A stretch of DNA of 64,000 bases, from the NCBI GenBank assembly GCA_013396655.1, contig WBMV01002863.1, positions 1-64,000 on the forward strand, in the 5' to 3' direction. Below the pieces are notes generated by a model. That model had not been told where the DNA came from. It did not search any database and saw only the letters and a program-made list of their open reading frames with translations. This DNA is from Campylorhamphus procurvoides. Lineage: Eukaryota > Chordata > Aves > Passeriformes > Dendrocolaptidae. The translations under genes were made by a program, and so were the position numbers. Each line of letters begins with the position of its first letter. Position 1 is the first letter of the stretch. Shown here one piece after another: positions 22,833-35,011 of this stretch.

Positions 22833-25258
22833 TGAGACTCTGACTTTGCCACTTCATGAAGGAAAACCTTTTGCACTGATCACTTTGTTAAATAAATTGA
22901 GAATACATTCTGTTTCTTAAGGTTCATCATTTTTCTTATGAGCTTTTCCCTTCAAAGCACCCAAAAATCTGCAATTCCCAGCTGGCTGGGCTTCCCAACA
23001 AAGACCCAGGAGGTTAAAAAAAAGGGGGGGGGGGGGGAAAAACCCTCAAAAAACCCCAAAAGCAGCTACAAGTGCTTAATAATTATAAAGATACAGCCAC
23101 GATATTCCAACATGCAAAGCTGTCAGAAAACTGACTCATGTTCTCAGAGCTTCCCTGGTCCAGCTGAAGTCACTGACATGGACAAATTATTATGGAGCTC
23201 ACCAAGGAATTCTCCTTATAAATATAGAAATCAAAGAGCAGGTTTAAGACAGGTCAATACAGCGACTTGCAAAGCACTTGATACTCAGAGTTCTCCTCCC
23301 TCCTTGGACAACAAGATGGGGGTTTGGGGTATTTTTAGCAGGAAGAGAAAAATCAAATTAAAAATAAAATAAAAAAAAATCGAGCCAGACCAAAAATGGA
23401 GTGCCAGCTTATTAAATATTCAAGCGGTCTGGACCAGCTGCATGTGCCTTACTCATTTTGGCAAGTTCCCTACTCTCTGCAGAGATATTTATTTTTGCAT
23501 TAAACATGCATTCAGAAAATGAAGTGAAAGGATTTGACAGGCGAGTTTGGGGAGCTGAACAGGCAATTCCTTTCTCTGAATAGTTGCCACCTGACCACAC
23601 AGCATGGAAGTTTCTCACCCATCCTCTCCAGGGGGACTTTTCCCACACCTGACTCTTGGAGCATTTCATTTTCCAGCAACTGTTTGCAGCAAACCTGCTG
23701 TTGGATTAAAGCTCTTTTTAAGGGGGAAAAAAAGCGAAAAGCCAGAAATCTGTATTTTAATGAATTCTTTTCCTCCAACAAGGCACGTAAAAATAGTTAC
23801 CTTGCACATTAAGTGAGCTATAAAAGAAGCTGCTATCATTTCATTTGCTTTTATAACCTTTCTCCACACATGATCTCACATTATGCACATTATAATGAAA
23901 GCTGCTTCCACTGGCACTTGCCAGGGAACTGGGGGGTGTTCAAGAGCAGGGCTCACTCCACACCTTTCCAAGCAGCCTTTCTTCCTTATTTCCCAAACAC
24001 AGCCTCAGTAGGAAAACAATATTAACTGAGCAAGAAGAACAGGAAAAGGATTTTTAAGCAAAAAACATAAGTTTGGGTTGGGGTCTGGGGTCTTATTCCT
24101 TGGGGGTTTCTTTGGGTGGGATTTTTTGGTTTATTTAGTTTTGATTTTATTTTGAGAGTGCTGCACATCTATCCTATAAGCACTTTGCTTCTCAAATTAA
24201 AAAACACCCCAAACTCAAATAAGACTACTAAAATAAGCCTTAATTGATTGACAAAATCAGGTCACCTGGGTCCTCAGGGTGGCCCTGTCCCCACTGAGCA
24301 CCAGCACCCCCTGTGACAGCACTGACACCTCGACAGCAGGGAAAGCTCTTCCCTTGGATTGTTTGCTGCCTGCAAAGTGAAGACTGGCAGATGTTCAGGC
24401 CTTCCCTTGCCAGGCAAATTAGCACTTGCCCAGCAGCTCCTCACAGCGAGAGGAGCATCGTGGAGCTGCTGACAAAACACATCCCAGCGTGAGCAGGGGC
24501 TGCTGGAGACAGGAGCTCTTCAACCTCAATACATCAACCAAGGCCGGGCAAAGTGGTTATTCAAGACCTCCAAAGGGTGTAATTACACACAATTTACCAT
24601 CCACCCACTGCAGCTTCTCCGAGACAACTGGGCTACAAACCCTCAGTGCCTGGCAAAGTTATGAGATTTAATCATCAGGAACCTCAGATTGCAGGGGGTT
24701 TACATCAGTTTGTATTACTTATATCCATTTTGTTTCCAACTCTTAGTTTTCCCATAGAGTGATGTATGATATATTAATGTAATACTGATGAGAAAGACAC
24801 ATGCATAATCTTGGAGCTGAATTAAATTATAATTCCAAAATCTTCAAGAAATCATTCTAAATTAAATTTTTTTCTTCCCAAATCCTTGTTAAACCAGACA
24901 AGTGATTGCTGCAGTAACTCTGAGACCTCCTAACACTAAACTCTTCTCCAGTGTTCTGCTCGTTCTGGGATTTCATTTAAGATATGACAAAGGTGGGTTT
25001 GTTTCCACATATAAAGAAAACCCCTGGAAATGCAAAGAAGGGAAAATTGTCAAAGTGCCACACCCATGAAGCATCAAAATCTGCAAATTATGAACACAAG
25101 ATAGAAGGAAGAAAAATAGTCAGGTCTGACAGAGGTGTTTCAGTCCCTGCTCTGCACATCTCCTGCAGAGAGATGGAGCCATCCATGCAGCCCAGACCTG
25201 AGGCTAATCCAGCTGGAATTGCCCTTCCTTGGAGTAAAATCCTTCTTTGCTGGGCTAG
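22833..25258. other. Unique non-coding sequence with G-rich tracts
   Basis: No gene is recognised. A run of 14 G flanked by A-tracts lies at 23024-23037, within 23016-23042. A second G-rich stretch at 24075-24120 has six runs of three or more G with short loops, a textbook G-quadruplex-capable pattern. The rest is AT-rich. Confidence 0.45.
23016..23042. repeat. A8-G14-A5 homopolymer block
   Basis: Eight A, fourteen G and five A follow one another directly. Long G homopolymers are prone to slippage and sequencing error, so the exact length is doubtful. Confidence 0.9.
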
Positions 25259-25445
25259 ACATCAAGTCATTTGGGTTGGAAGAGACCTCCAAGGTCATTG
25301 AGCCCATGCCCCCAGGTATCACATCTTCACACCTTTGGAATCCCTCCAGGGCTGGGGACTCCACTGGGCATTTTGACAACGATTTGGCTGTAGGAATTTC
25401 ATCTCCTGTCCAATCTAAGCCTCCTCTGGTACCACTGGAGGCTGT
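25259..25445 (-). mobile_element. CR1 LINE fragment, 3' end
   Basis: 'tcaagtcatttgggttggaa', 'gagacctccaaggtcattga', 'ccctccagggctggggactc' and 'ctgtccaatctaagcctcc' follow in the CR1 reverse-complement order, with internal gaps. This is a decayed copy of about 185 bases. Confidence 0.88.
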
Positions 25446-27035
25446 TTGCTCTTGTCTGTTTGCTTCTTGGCAGGACCAAGATGGAACCAGGGTTCTTCCT
25501 ACACCAGTGCCAGTGGCCTCAAGCCTGAAAGATGCGGCTCCTGCACTTCACACCTGGAGCTCAAGCCCTGCAGTCCCTCAGGGAGGGTCTCCAAGCCCAC
25601 ATTCCCAGCAGAGGTTGTAGCTGCACAGTCCCCCAAATCACCCTTTCTGCAGTAATTGCTGGGGATGGCTCATCCAACCACAGACACAGCAGGAAAGGGC
25701 AATTTGTCACTGTCACTCTGGTTTTTTATTTCGGATCATCCTGTTAAGTCCCACCAGTCACTATTCGAGGTTTATGATGCCCCACACAACCCACAATGAC
25801 TTTAAACAGCACCTTCTGCCTCTTGGTTTTGTGTTTCTAATTGTCAGGTAGGAAATACAGCTTTGCTTGGGCCAGTAAAGCCCCAGTACAGGACTGCAGC
25901 TACATTTGTTTCCTCTATAAATAGCATTTCATAGCAGACTGGGAGTGTTCACAGTGGAATTTCTACCACTCCAGCAATAAAACGAAACCCGTGTTGTGGC
26001 AACAGCAGAAAGATGCATATTTAATGACAAAACCTTGTAAAACCCAGCCTAGAAGAGTGTCAAAGTCAGCCTTTTCTTGCAAAAACATTGAAGGGAGTTT
26101 GTGCTGACCAACCTAACACAGGTCTCATGTTTGAATGATCAAGGTATACAAAGAGGCTCCAAACACACAAAGCTGCCTCAGCATTTTAGGGTTGAACTTA
26201 AAAACATGAAGCAATGAAATTCAGAGGTGATTATTCAGTAGGTGCCTCTGGCCACTGCTGGAGAAAGAATGTGGAGCAATACTTCAAGTGCAGGAGGCTA
26301 GAGAGTTCCTGCAATTCAGGAACTTTGGGAGATCCAACCACAGCTGGGATGGAGTGGCTTGACAGAAAAAAAAATTATCATGGGGTCTTCATGTCCATCA
26401 CCACATGAACAGTTCATTCTGGTCAAATTTGAGCTGTGGATTTTGGCACTAATACAAGGAATTTCAGAGTTCCAGCAGGTGAAGGAAGAAAGGGAGGATC
26501 AGGGTGAAAAAATACAAGTCAAAAAGAAGACAAAAGAAAAAAGGTAAAAACACCAAAACACATCAACCTCTTGTTTACCCATGGAGAAGGAAGAAACTGC
26601 TTATAACCAAGTCCTATTTACTGCCCATCTTCCACAATCAAGACACTATTCTTTAAAGTGCCAGAACCAGAAGGGGCTGATCCTACACAAAATCCAAAGG
26701 GCAAAGCAAATTTAAAAGAGAAAAACCCACTGTAAGGGAAGACTGGCAGTGACTCAGGGAGCTCTGCCTGAAGCAGGGAAACCAGGAGGAGTCTCATGGA
26801 GCCTGAGGAGCCTGAAGGAATCGAACGTGCCTTCAGGAAGGGAATGCTAATGTTAAATACTCAAGCTATAAATACACCTGCCCCTGGCAGTGACCTGGGG
26901 CACAGCTGGGATAAGCAGGACAGACATCCAAAGGATTTCTGGCCCCAAAACAAGACCCAGACAGGCAGCAGACACCAGCACACCAAGGAGCAAAATCCAC
27001 TGGGAACTTCCCATGGCCAGCATGATCCAATGGAC
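25446..27035. other. Unique non-coding sequence
   Basis: No gene is recognised. Overlapping frames at 25135-25747 and 26796-27200 lie partly in CR1 or in moderately GC-rich sequence and have no domain or splice evidence. Confidence 0.4.
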
Positions 27036-27197
27036 CAGGTGGGCAGGCCCTGGCACAGGTTTCCCAGAGAAGCTGTGGCTGCCCCATCCCTGGAAGTGTC
27101 CAAGGCCAGCTTGGAGCTTGAAGGTGTCCCTACCCATGGCAGAGGGTGGAACAAAATAAGCTTTAAGGTCCCTTCCAACCCAAATTATTCCATGATA
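27036..27197 (+). mobile_element. CR1 LINE fragment, 3' end
   Basis: 'ggtgggcaggccctggcaca', 'cccagagaagctgtggctgc', 'tggaagtgtccaaggccag' and 'ggtcccttccaacccaaatt' appear in sense order. Relative to the 2784 and 32943 copies it lacks the block between 'ggccagcttgga' and 'aggtgtccct'. Confidence 0.94.
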
Positions 27198-28310
27198 TAA
27201 AGAAAAATAATAGACCCATGAAGTATGTTCATCATCTCCTTCCAGATTAGCCTGACTGCAAATGGACTAATGGTCTGATTTGACCAAATTTGCTGGTCTA
27301 ATTAGGAACTTTGATGTCTATAGACAAGTAAATGGCAGAGGTAGGAGGCGGGAAGAGGAAAACAAAAAGAATTTTCCTAATGTCTTTATTGCTGTCTCCT
27401 GATTAAACCTAATTGGCAAACCCACCTCATCCCTGGTTCAGAGGGAAAAGCCCCCATCAAAAGAGGCTGCTTGGAATGTGGAATGAGGCCCATTGGTCTT
27501 TCCTAGAGTAGTCCCAGAAAGGAGCCCATTGCAGCCTCTCCCAGGTCACCAGCACACATTGCAATCCTGAGCCTCCCTACAATTGAGGCGCAGATGGAGA
27601 AAGAACATTGAGCTTTGGGGGATGATAATCAGATTTATTTTTTTTTTCAATAAGTAGAGCATATTATTTTCAAGTGGTTAACTGAGAATAACTCTTGCAG
27701 AAGTACAATATAACAGTAATTATTCCAAAAAATCAATGGCACAAAAGGGTTCGTTTCAAATCATATTATGATTGCTGGATTAAAGTAGTTATTATATAAT
27801 CGGATAGCAATTACTCCACCTTAATAATTTCTGGGTTTCTGAGGGTGAAAGTGATAATACAAGCTACAGCAGGTGTCAAATTTTAGCTGGTGGGAAATGA
27901 ATATTCCAAAGGCTGCAAAGAAACAAACAGATTAGCATATAAAAACCACGAGCATGGAGAACAGCTAAAAATATCAAACTCCTCCAGCCCTCTTGCCTCG
28001 AGCAAACAGTGAGGAGCAGCTCCTTCCTGACAAAGGGCTTGCAATGTGCAGTTAAAAATCACAAGAAAGCTGAAGATTCTCCTCATCCCCCTCTGAATAA
28101 ACCAAATGGTTTCTTGTGCAATCAACTTTATTGCCTATGACTCTGCCAGAGAAGGGAGACAAGTCTTAACAGCTCACAGATTTGCAGGACAATGTAGACA
28201 CATGTCCTTGTCTTCATCACACTTGGGTTTGCTCCAGTCCAATGCTCTGCCAACTCATTTAGAGACTTCAGCTCACAGAGTTTCCCTCACTGGGGATATT
28301 CCAGAACCTT
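27198..28310. other. Unique sequence, possible conserved non-coding block at 27570-27860
   Basis: No gene is recognised. The block at 27570-27860 is AT-rich but not low-complexity, with several TAAT/ATTA cores and 'gataatcagatttatt'. It has the texture of a conserved non-coding element, which only alignment can test. Confidence 0.3.
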
Positions 28311-28413
28311 CTGGATGCAATCATGTGCTCTAAGGAGACCCTGCTTGAGCAGAGAGCTTGGCCCAGATGTCTCACTGTGGGCTCTTCCCAACCAGAACCA
28401 TTCTGTGATTTAC
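28311..28413 (+). mobile_element. CR1 LINE fragment, alternative 3'-end subfamily
   Basis: 'ctctaaggagaccctgcttg', 'agcagagagcttggcccag' and 'cccaaccagaaccattctgt' match the CR1 subfamily whose 3' end reads like 'gacctgcttgagcagggggg' before the usual tail. About 100 bases, diverged. Confidence 0.75.
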
Positions 28414-30492
28414 TGCCAAGTTCTTCCAGGGTTTCTTCCTTCCTTTGCTCATTTCTTTTTAATCCAAAACTCCCTTCTCGTTTCTCTAAAAACCAGGTGC
28501 AAACTGCCTTTAAATCACAGTGCAAGAGCAGCACTTCCCCAGATGTCACCCAAAACCCTGCTCAGAAAAGGAGAAACAACCCTCTTGGCAATCTTCTCCA
28601 ACTCCCCAGATTTCTGTGTGGTGTTTGTGGAGCTTCCCAGCTCCTCAAAGCAACCCATACCTACAAACCAAAGCAATGGGGGTTTTTACATATCCAAGAG
28701 CCTGACCACGAGGTCCTAGATGGAGGAAACGAGGCTTTATTCCTGCTTTCCTTAAATAAGAGATCTCATTTGGGCCTCGGTGGACACCATCAGTGCCTAA
28801 CAGTGGTAGCACAGAGGTAGAGCTAAATACACAACTGCCTTATTATGCTTTAAAACACAGCTCTCTTGGCACTCCAAACCAAATGGCAAGTTAAAATGAA
28901 GTCCACCTTGTTTCCAAAGAACAAATATTTGAGACATGTCAGGGAATGCAAAGTCCATTTGGCAAGGGAAGTAGACATTGAGGTAAATGTGCAAAGTTTA
29001 ACACTGTGAAAGCAAAGCAAAAGGAAAGTCTCTTAAAGGTGCTTATGCATTAATTGTAGATTTTCTAGGTGGAATTCAACACACTAATTTTTACATAACA
29101 CTGTCAAAATAGGGAAACACTGAGGAAAAGCAGACCTTGAAACACAGCAATGTAAGATGGATTCCTGACACTAAATGTTTCTGTAAGGTTGGGTTCATTC
29201 TATGAGGATTTGCAGGAACCAAATTATTAGAGTTGTTCACGAACTCTAGCCAGCTATGGAGTTTTGAAGAGAAAGGCATCAACACAGGAAAGGTTTGTTA
29301 TAACCTAAAGAGAAACAACATTTGAGAGCATTGCAATCACAGTAATCAAATTAGAGAGGGAGATGTCACAAAAAAAAGTCAGAGTAGAAGAAAAAAAGTC
29401 TTCCCTTTGGATGTCCATCACCATTTAAATACTCCACAACTCTTGTAGATCAAATCCAGTGACCTGAATTCAGATGGTGCAGAGATGGGCAACCTCAAGA
29501 GACTAAATACACACACATGGCAGAGCCACTGGCCAGCTCTGAAAGAAACTGCACAGTCACCACCTTTCTGCTCCAGGAAAAGACATTCCCAAAGACCAAT
29601 GGCAGCAAAATGCAATAACTCCTTAATACTGGTGACGTATGAAACATGAAACCAAGATCCTCAAATAAATCCTCATATGTTCCTCAAAAACTCCAAATAT
29701 TGAGTACAGCTAAAGTTCTTTCACTAGAAAGAGAAGAAAGCTTGGTAGGAAACCACCCCAATGCTCAAGGCACAAATGGGAAACCTCTTTCCCAAGGTAC
29801 AGGTGTGAACTCAGGGGGCTGATGGATCTCCTGGCACCGACAGATCCTGGGAATTCACACACCACTGGAACAACTCAATTTAGCAGCCCTGGGGAGACCA
29901 TCTCTCCTACAGCAGCCAAAACCCAATAACACCCCAAGGGAAAAAATCCAATCCTCAAAGCTCCTGTTCTTAGAGAGACTTTTACGACTCCAAGTCCTTA
30001 CCTTGAAAGCAGCAGCTTTACCTTTTCCAGGAGCACCCAAACCTTGTGTTTGCTTCAGCCCATGGACCCCACCCCATCACCAAACAGCTGAGCTTCATCT
30101 TTCCCTTCTTCCTCCCTCCCTTTATTTGATAAGCCCCCTCCCCTGACCACCCTCCTTGCCAAGGTGTCCTGCTGGCAGCAGGGCTGGTCTGCAACACCCA
30201 TCTCCCACAGCTGGGAGGGATAACATGGATGGAATTCCTTCAGCTGTAGGCACTTCCAGGCCCCCACCTTCCATCAGCCCTCTGTGAGGGGCAGAGACCA
30301 CCCCCACACATCCCTCTGGACACTTCAATTAAAAATACATGATTGGATTCTAGCTGGAATAAGAGGAAATTCTGTGGGGTCTCCTGAGGTTTAACAAGAC
30401 CAGGCGAAGACCAAGAGGACTCATTTCACTATGGGAAACACCTCTAGACAATACATTTCATGTCTGTCCAACCTCTTCCTCCTCAAAAAGCT
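28414..30492. other. Unique non-coding sequence
   Basis: No gene or transposon is recognised. The 134- and 165-codon plus-strand frames (28315-28719 and 28323-28820) overlap in different frames and begin within the CR1 remnant, so they are chance openings. Confidence 0.4.
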
Positions 30493-30566
30493 TCCAGCTC
30501 TGGGGTCCCCAGCACAGGAAGGACATTGACCTGTTGGAGCGAGTCCAGAGGAGGCCACCAATGTTC
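30493..30566 (+). mobile_element. CR1 LINE fragment, body region upstream of the other copies
   Basis: 'ctggggtccccagcacagga', 'aggacattgacctgttgga' and 'gcgagtccagaggaggccac' match the CR1 body 5' of the segment kept by most copies here. It represents a different part of the element, with both ends lost. Confidence 0.88.
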
Positions 30567-32942
30567 CTACCACCTTCCAGGATGTTCCAATACTCCAGAA
30601 GATCTTGGTTAAAAAATAATGGAGGGTTTGGGGTGTTTTGCTGGGTTTTCTCCCTCTTTAAGCTTTGCTGTAGTACAGCATGTTTTTAAATTTTAGTCTT
30701 AACTTTCCTTCCCTCACACTGAACACCTGATATTTGTCTTATTGATCCACTCTTCTGTTCAGCCTTCTCTTCTCCTTCTGCACCGAATGTGTTTTGTTTC
30801 CTGAGGTCCCCGGTTCAAAACCCCTGCCAAACACAGCACCAGCTACTTGATTCCTTAAATAACCCATTGCAGGGGGAAAAAAAAATCCTGATTACCCTTA
30901 CAAAGCCCTCTGGGGAAGGGCAGGTTGAGTCTTTTGTAGGATACGTGACCTGAGCTGCTGCCTGCAGATTGCAGAGGTCTTGGAAGGGCTGATTTGTCTC
31001 CCAGAGCAGACAGGGGTTGGTTGGGGATAATTCTGAGTGAGCCTGAGTGGGGAGGGGTGTTTTATGTCCCCTCAGCCCCTTCCTGCATTGTCATGCAGGC
31101 AAGTCAAACTCCTGTGCTGTGAAATTGCAAACTGTTTCCATGGAGATGATTAATATGTTCATAAATCCACAATAATTCATTCACTGCGGGACCACAGAGG
31201 GTGAACCATCGGTTGTTGAAAGAAGAAGAAGCCCTTAAACCAGATATTTCTTCCTCTTCATCCAAATAAAGAAAGAGAACAATTAAAATCAAGTGAAAGC
31301 CAAATGAACGTGAATTTTGAATTATTGTGTCTCCTATATGGTGTTCAAGCCTCACCACAACAAGTGTCCTTTTGATTTGTAGACTTAGAAAATGCTCAAA
31401 AATACCTTGTCATAAAACTTTCCAATATCTAAAAGGTGAAACAAGCTCATTCATTGATAATTAAGGTATGTAGGAGGTGGATTATTGTTTTTTACAGAGT
31501 TCCATCGTGTGAGAGGCACTTTTGGGCAGATGGTTTACAATAACCCCTGTCCGAGGTCACTCTTGTGCCTTAAATAAGAGCCCAGGTATGATAAAAATCG
31601 TGTCCTGCTCATGAAACTGCAGCACGTGCAGCTCTTGGCAAACACTACCTTGTGATGGCCACCAGTGCAGACAATCCTGTCCTCAGCCCAAATCCAGCCT
31701 TTCCAAAGACATCAGTGGAAACTGGAGCAGCTCTCGAGCATTTTAAACAGCCCTGTTTTTAAAGAAGTCATGGCTTGGCTTAAGACTCAAACACCAAAAT
31801 ATACACAAAAGTGAACACGTTGAATTTTCACTCAATTTGACCCCAAATTAATAGAAATCTATTAACAGGAATGTGCAGAAAGCCAATGGTCATGTTAGCA
31901 GAGGGTCATTAAAGAGGAAAGAGAAGTGCTCTCTAATCTTCAGATTTCCCATCCATGCTTTACCTTTTTTATTGCATCTCCCTTTACTGAGTAATTTTCT
32001 GGTTAAATCTGTGCTTCTAAAATTCAGCCAAACATCCTGGGATGTGACAGACAAGCAGAGCTTTTGCACCTCCTTCACACAACCCTCTTGGCTGATGGCA
32101 GTGCTGGAAAAACTCACTTCAAAGCAGCCGAGGAGAGATGAAGGGCTGGATGGGGGAGATGAAAATGCTCATCCCGGTCTAGACCTTCCAAAGAAGCGGA
32201 AGCAATTAATTTTCATTAGATTAATTAAAAGCAATTTGAAATTCAAAATCTGGTGCTGCATTTCTGACACCCTGACCTCTCAGGGCTAATCAGCTGTTTT
32301 GACCCCAGGCAATCCCAGGGATTTGGCAAAGATGCAAAACTTGGGCCTGAAACGGCAGAGAACGAAGTCATTCAATGCCTAATTTTCTAGATGACAAAAA
32401 GCACCACAGGGTGACCTCACATAGGTCCAGTTTCCAGTCTGGGGCTGCAAAAACATGAGGGACACTCAACTGAGGCCATTCCCTGTTAGAAGACCAGAAC
32501 CAACAGCTCAGATCTTCTGGATCCCAATCCTGCTTTCTGCAAGGCTGAAAGAACTTTGGGAAGGTCTGGTCACAGGAGAGCTGTCAGAAATGTGCTGAGC
32601 CTGCTGGAGGTGTGGTTTGTACCTCATCCTATCCAGTTTGGGAAGTCTGGGGAGACAAAGCCTACAGAGCTCCTGCCATCCAAATTCTACAGGAGGAACT
32701 TCTCACAGAAAATTCCAATAATATTGGCACTTGGATGAAGGTGCAGCAGTGCATGATTTCCTCCTGATTGATCAAAGGGAGGTTTTTACAAAGGGAAAAG
32801 CAGCCTGGAGTTGGAGGTGCCCTTCCCCTAAGAGTGTATATATAAATATTTTGCTCCTATATGGGCAATGTAATCAAATTGAAATATATTCCTGGTTGAC
32901 ACTCTCATCTGTTTCTTCCTGTTTCTTTCTGCTGGAGTGGGA
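30567..32942. other. Unique non-coding sequence
   Basis: No gene is recognised. A tRNA B-box-like 'ggttcaaaacc' near 30812 has no matching A box or cloverleaf and is not called. The 138-codon plus-strand frame at 31873-32289 has no domain I know. Confidence 0.4.
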
Positions 32943-33226
32943 TTTTTGACAAGGGCACGCAGTGATAGGATGAGGGGGAATGGATTTCCGCTTAAGAAGA
33001 GTAGATTTAAATTGGATATTGGGAAGAAATTCCTCCCTGGGAGGGTGGGCAGGCCCTGGCACAGGGTGCCCAGAGAAGCTGGGGCTGCCCCTGGATCCCT
33101 GGAAGTGTCCAAGGCCAGTTTGGAGCAACCTGGGCTATGGAAGGTGTCCCTGCCCATGGCAGGGGTGGAATTTGTTGATTTTAAGGTCCCTTCCAACCCA
33201 AACCACTCTATGATTCGATGATTCTT
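32943..33226 (+). mobile_element. CR1 LINE fragment with intact 3' terminal repeat
   Basis: The copy runs from 'gacaagggcacgcagtgata' through 'ttaaattggatattgggaag', 'gggtgggcaggccctggcac' and 'cccagagaagctggggctg' to 'ccttccaacccaaaccactc'. It ends in 'tatgattcgatgattct', the short direct repeat that marks CR1 3' ends. The 33041-33103 part is nearly identical to 3019-3081. ORFs at 32828-33221 on both strands are by-products of the repeat. Confidence 0.96.
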
Positions 33227-33720
33227 TCAGCCTCATTCCATGAGAGCCCAAGACACACTGGCAGCAGAATTTCCACCTGGCAAACTTGTTCCTGGCAGTG
33301 AGAGGAGGTTTTCTCTGCCCAAATCTGTTTTGCTGCTCCTTTGCAGCACCTGCCCAGAGCTGCCTGGTAACCCACCCTGCAGAGGGTCAGGCAGGAGCTG
33401 GTGGAGAGAGGGGCAAAGGCACCAGTGCCCGCAGGTCCTGGTAGATCCTCTGGCTCCAGGGCAGGACCAGGGCACTCCTGCTGTGCCCACGTGCCCAAAG
33501 CCCAGCTGCAGCTCCTGCTGGCTGTGGGTGAAGGCAAAGCCAAGCCCTGCAGCTCAGGCTGTGCTGGGTGACCAGGGCTGGCTCAGCACGGGCAGCCTCC
33601 ACCAGCAGTGCCACGACACGTGCCAGGGGGCTCTGCAGCCGTGCCACACTGGTTGGGGCGTGCCATGTCACTGGGCACAGTGGGAAAAGGGAGTCCTGGG
33701 AGCACAGGCTGGGGAAATCA
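33227..33720. other. GC-rich block next to a CR1 copy
   Basis: The roughly 490 bases directly after the CR1 3' end are clearly more GC-rich than their surroundings, with many 'ctgctg', 'gccac' and 'cagctcc' words. Frames are open on both strands (33208-33543 and 33387-33671 minus, 33240-33809 plus, 189 codons). None resembles a protein I know, and open frames on both strands are what low stop-codon density gives. It could be an unrecognised repeat or a local GC peak. Confidence 0.4.
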
Positions 33721-34150
33721 GGTCCAGTGATGACAATTTGTTAAATACTCAAAATTTCCCTTTTATAATGCTTTTAATGTCTCCACCTAGAAATTTAACC
33801 ACCATTTAGCCTGCATTTTTAAGCTTTAAGTTTTTAGTTTTCCTGTACCTAAAGATGTAGGGAATGTACCCTTTATATCCTGAGATCACATTCCCAAGAA
33901 CTTATCTCTGGGTGTGACACTGTGCAATGGGATCATTCTCATTATTAACCAGCACTTATTAAGAAATATTAAAGCTGTCCAGGACCTTTGACTGCCCAGC
34001 TTGGGAAGTCCCTTATCTCCAGCCCTCCCTGGGGCAGGGCTCAGCTCAGCCCTTGGCACAGCCACAGGCTCCTGAACCACAGATGGAAATCCAATTCCTG
34101 GCAGAGCTCAGCTGCCAAGGACCAGGGAATTACCTCGAGCAGTCAATAAC
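33721..34150. other. Unique non-coding sequence
   Basis: No gene or repeat is recognised. It returns to AT-rich composition after the GC-rich block. Confidence 0.4.
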
Positions 34151-34174
34151 ACTGAATTATTAATAAAATTCAGT
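34151..34174. repeat. Perfect 8-base inverted repeat with an 8-base AT loop
   Basis: ACTGAATT (34151-34158) and AATTCAGT (34167-34174) are perfect reverse complements around 'attaataa'. The loop itself contains overlapping ATTA/TAAT cores. It could be a small hairpin or a paired homeodomain-type binding site. Confidence 0.75.
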
Positions 34175-34989
34175 GCTGTTTCTGCTCAGGATCAGGACTG
34201 GCTGTTGCAGTGCTGGGAGGGGAACAGGCAGGACTGGTGCAAGAGGGGCAGCAGCTCAAGCCTTGTCCCAGGATGGGTTGCTGCTTGATTTCACAGCCCT
34301 GTGTTTGCCTCTGGGAGCTGGGGCTTCACCTCCTGGGTTGTTTTGTAGCTTAAAGACTTCATTTTACCTTTAAATGGCACTCCCTCAGCACCGAGTGGCT
34401 TCTGTAAAAGTACTTCTTACTGGGCAGGTTGTCTAAGATCTCCTGGTTCTGCCTAAATCTGATTTCTATCATTAATTCTTTTTGGTTTGTTTGCTTGGTT
34501 TGGGGGCTTTTCCCCTGTGTTAAAGACCAGGATACAGGAAACATAAAAACTCCACTTTAGTGGAGCAAAATTTGGTTTTAATACGGAAAGACAAGGATTC
34601 TTGTCTTTTTCCAGCAAAAAACAGTAGGGCATCTGATTAAGACTTTTGTTTTGAGGTTGGAAGAGAACAACACTTGGTTCAAAAGCCTCAAAACATGTTA
34701 ATTTCTGCATTATTCATTCATTGATCAAACCAGTTTACTAGCATTACTTTCCTGCCCTGGAATCAAAGTCAGCCTGAACCAGAGCCCAGCAACTTTGAGG
34801 AGTTGTTAGAAATGTTCAGGATGCAACAATTTCCAACTTCCCACAAAGGTGCAACAGATCATTTCTATAAACCAGGTTCTTCCTCCTTTGGAAAGATTCA
34901 GGTGAGATGAGAGCAGAAAATGGCATTTCCAGCCCATAGTGGTGGTTACCCCAGAGTTGGGCACAGCAGTTCCCTGCCCAAAGGGATTT

Positions 34990-35011
34990 CCACCTGGAAA
35001 AATCCAGGTGG
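34990..35011. repeat. Perfect 9-base hairpin with two inverted CACCTG E-boxes
   Basis: CCACCTGGA and TCCAGGTGG are perfect reverse complements around the loop 'aaaa'. Each arm carries CACCTG/CAGGTG, the E-box bound by ZEB, Snail and E-proteins. Paired CACCTG sites are a known arrangement for ZEB-type two-zinc-finger-cluster proteins; whether this one is used is inference. Confidence 0.75.

Noticed and set aside
30805..30822. tRNA B-box-like 'ggttcaaaacc'
   Set aside because: There is no matching A box at the right distance and no cloverleaf.
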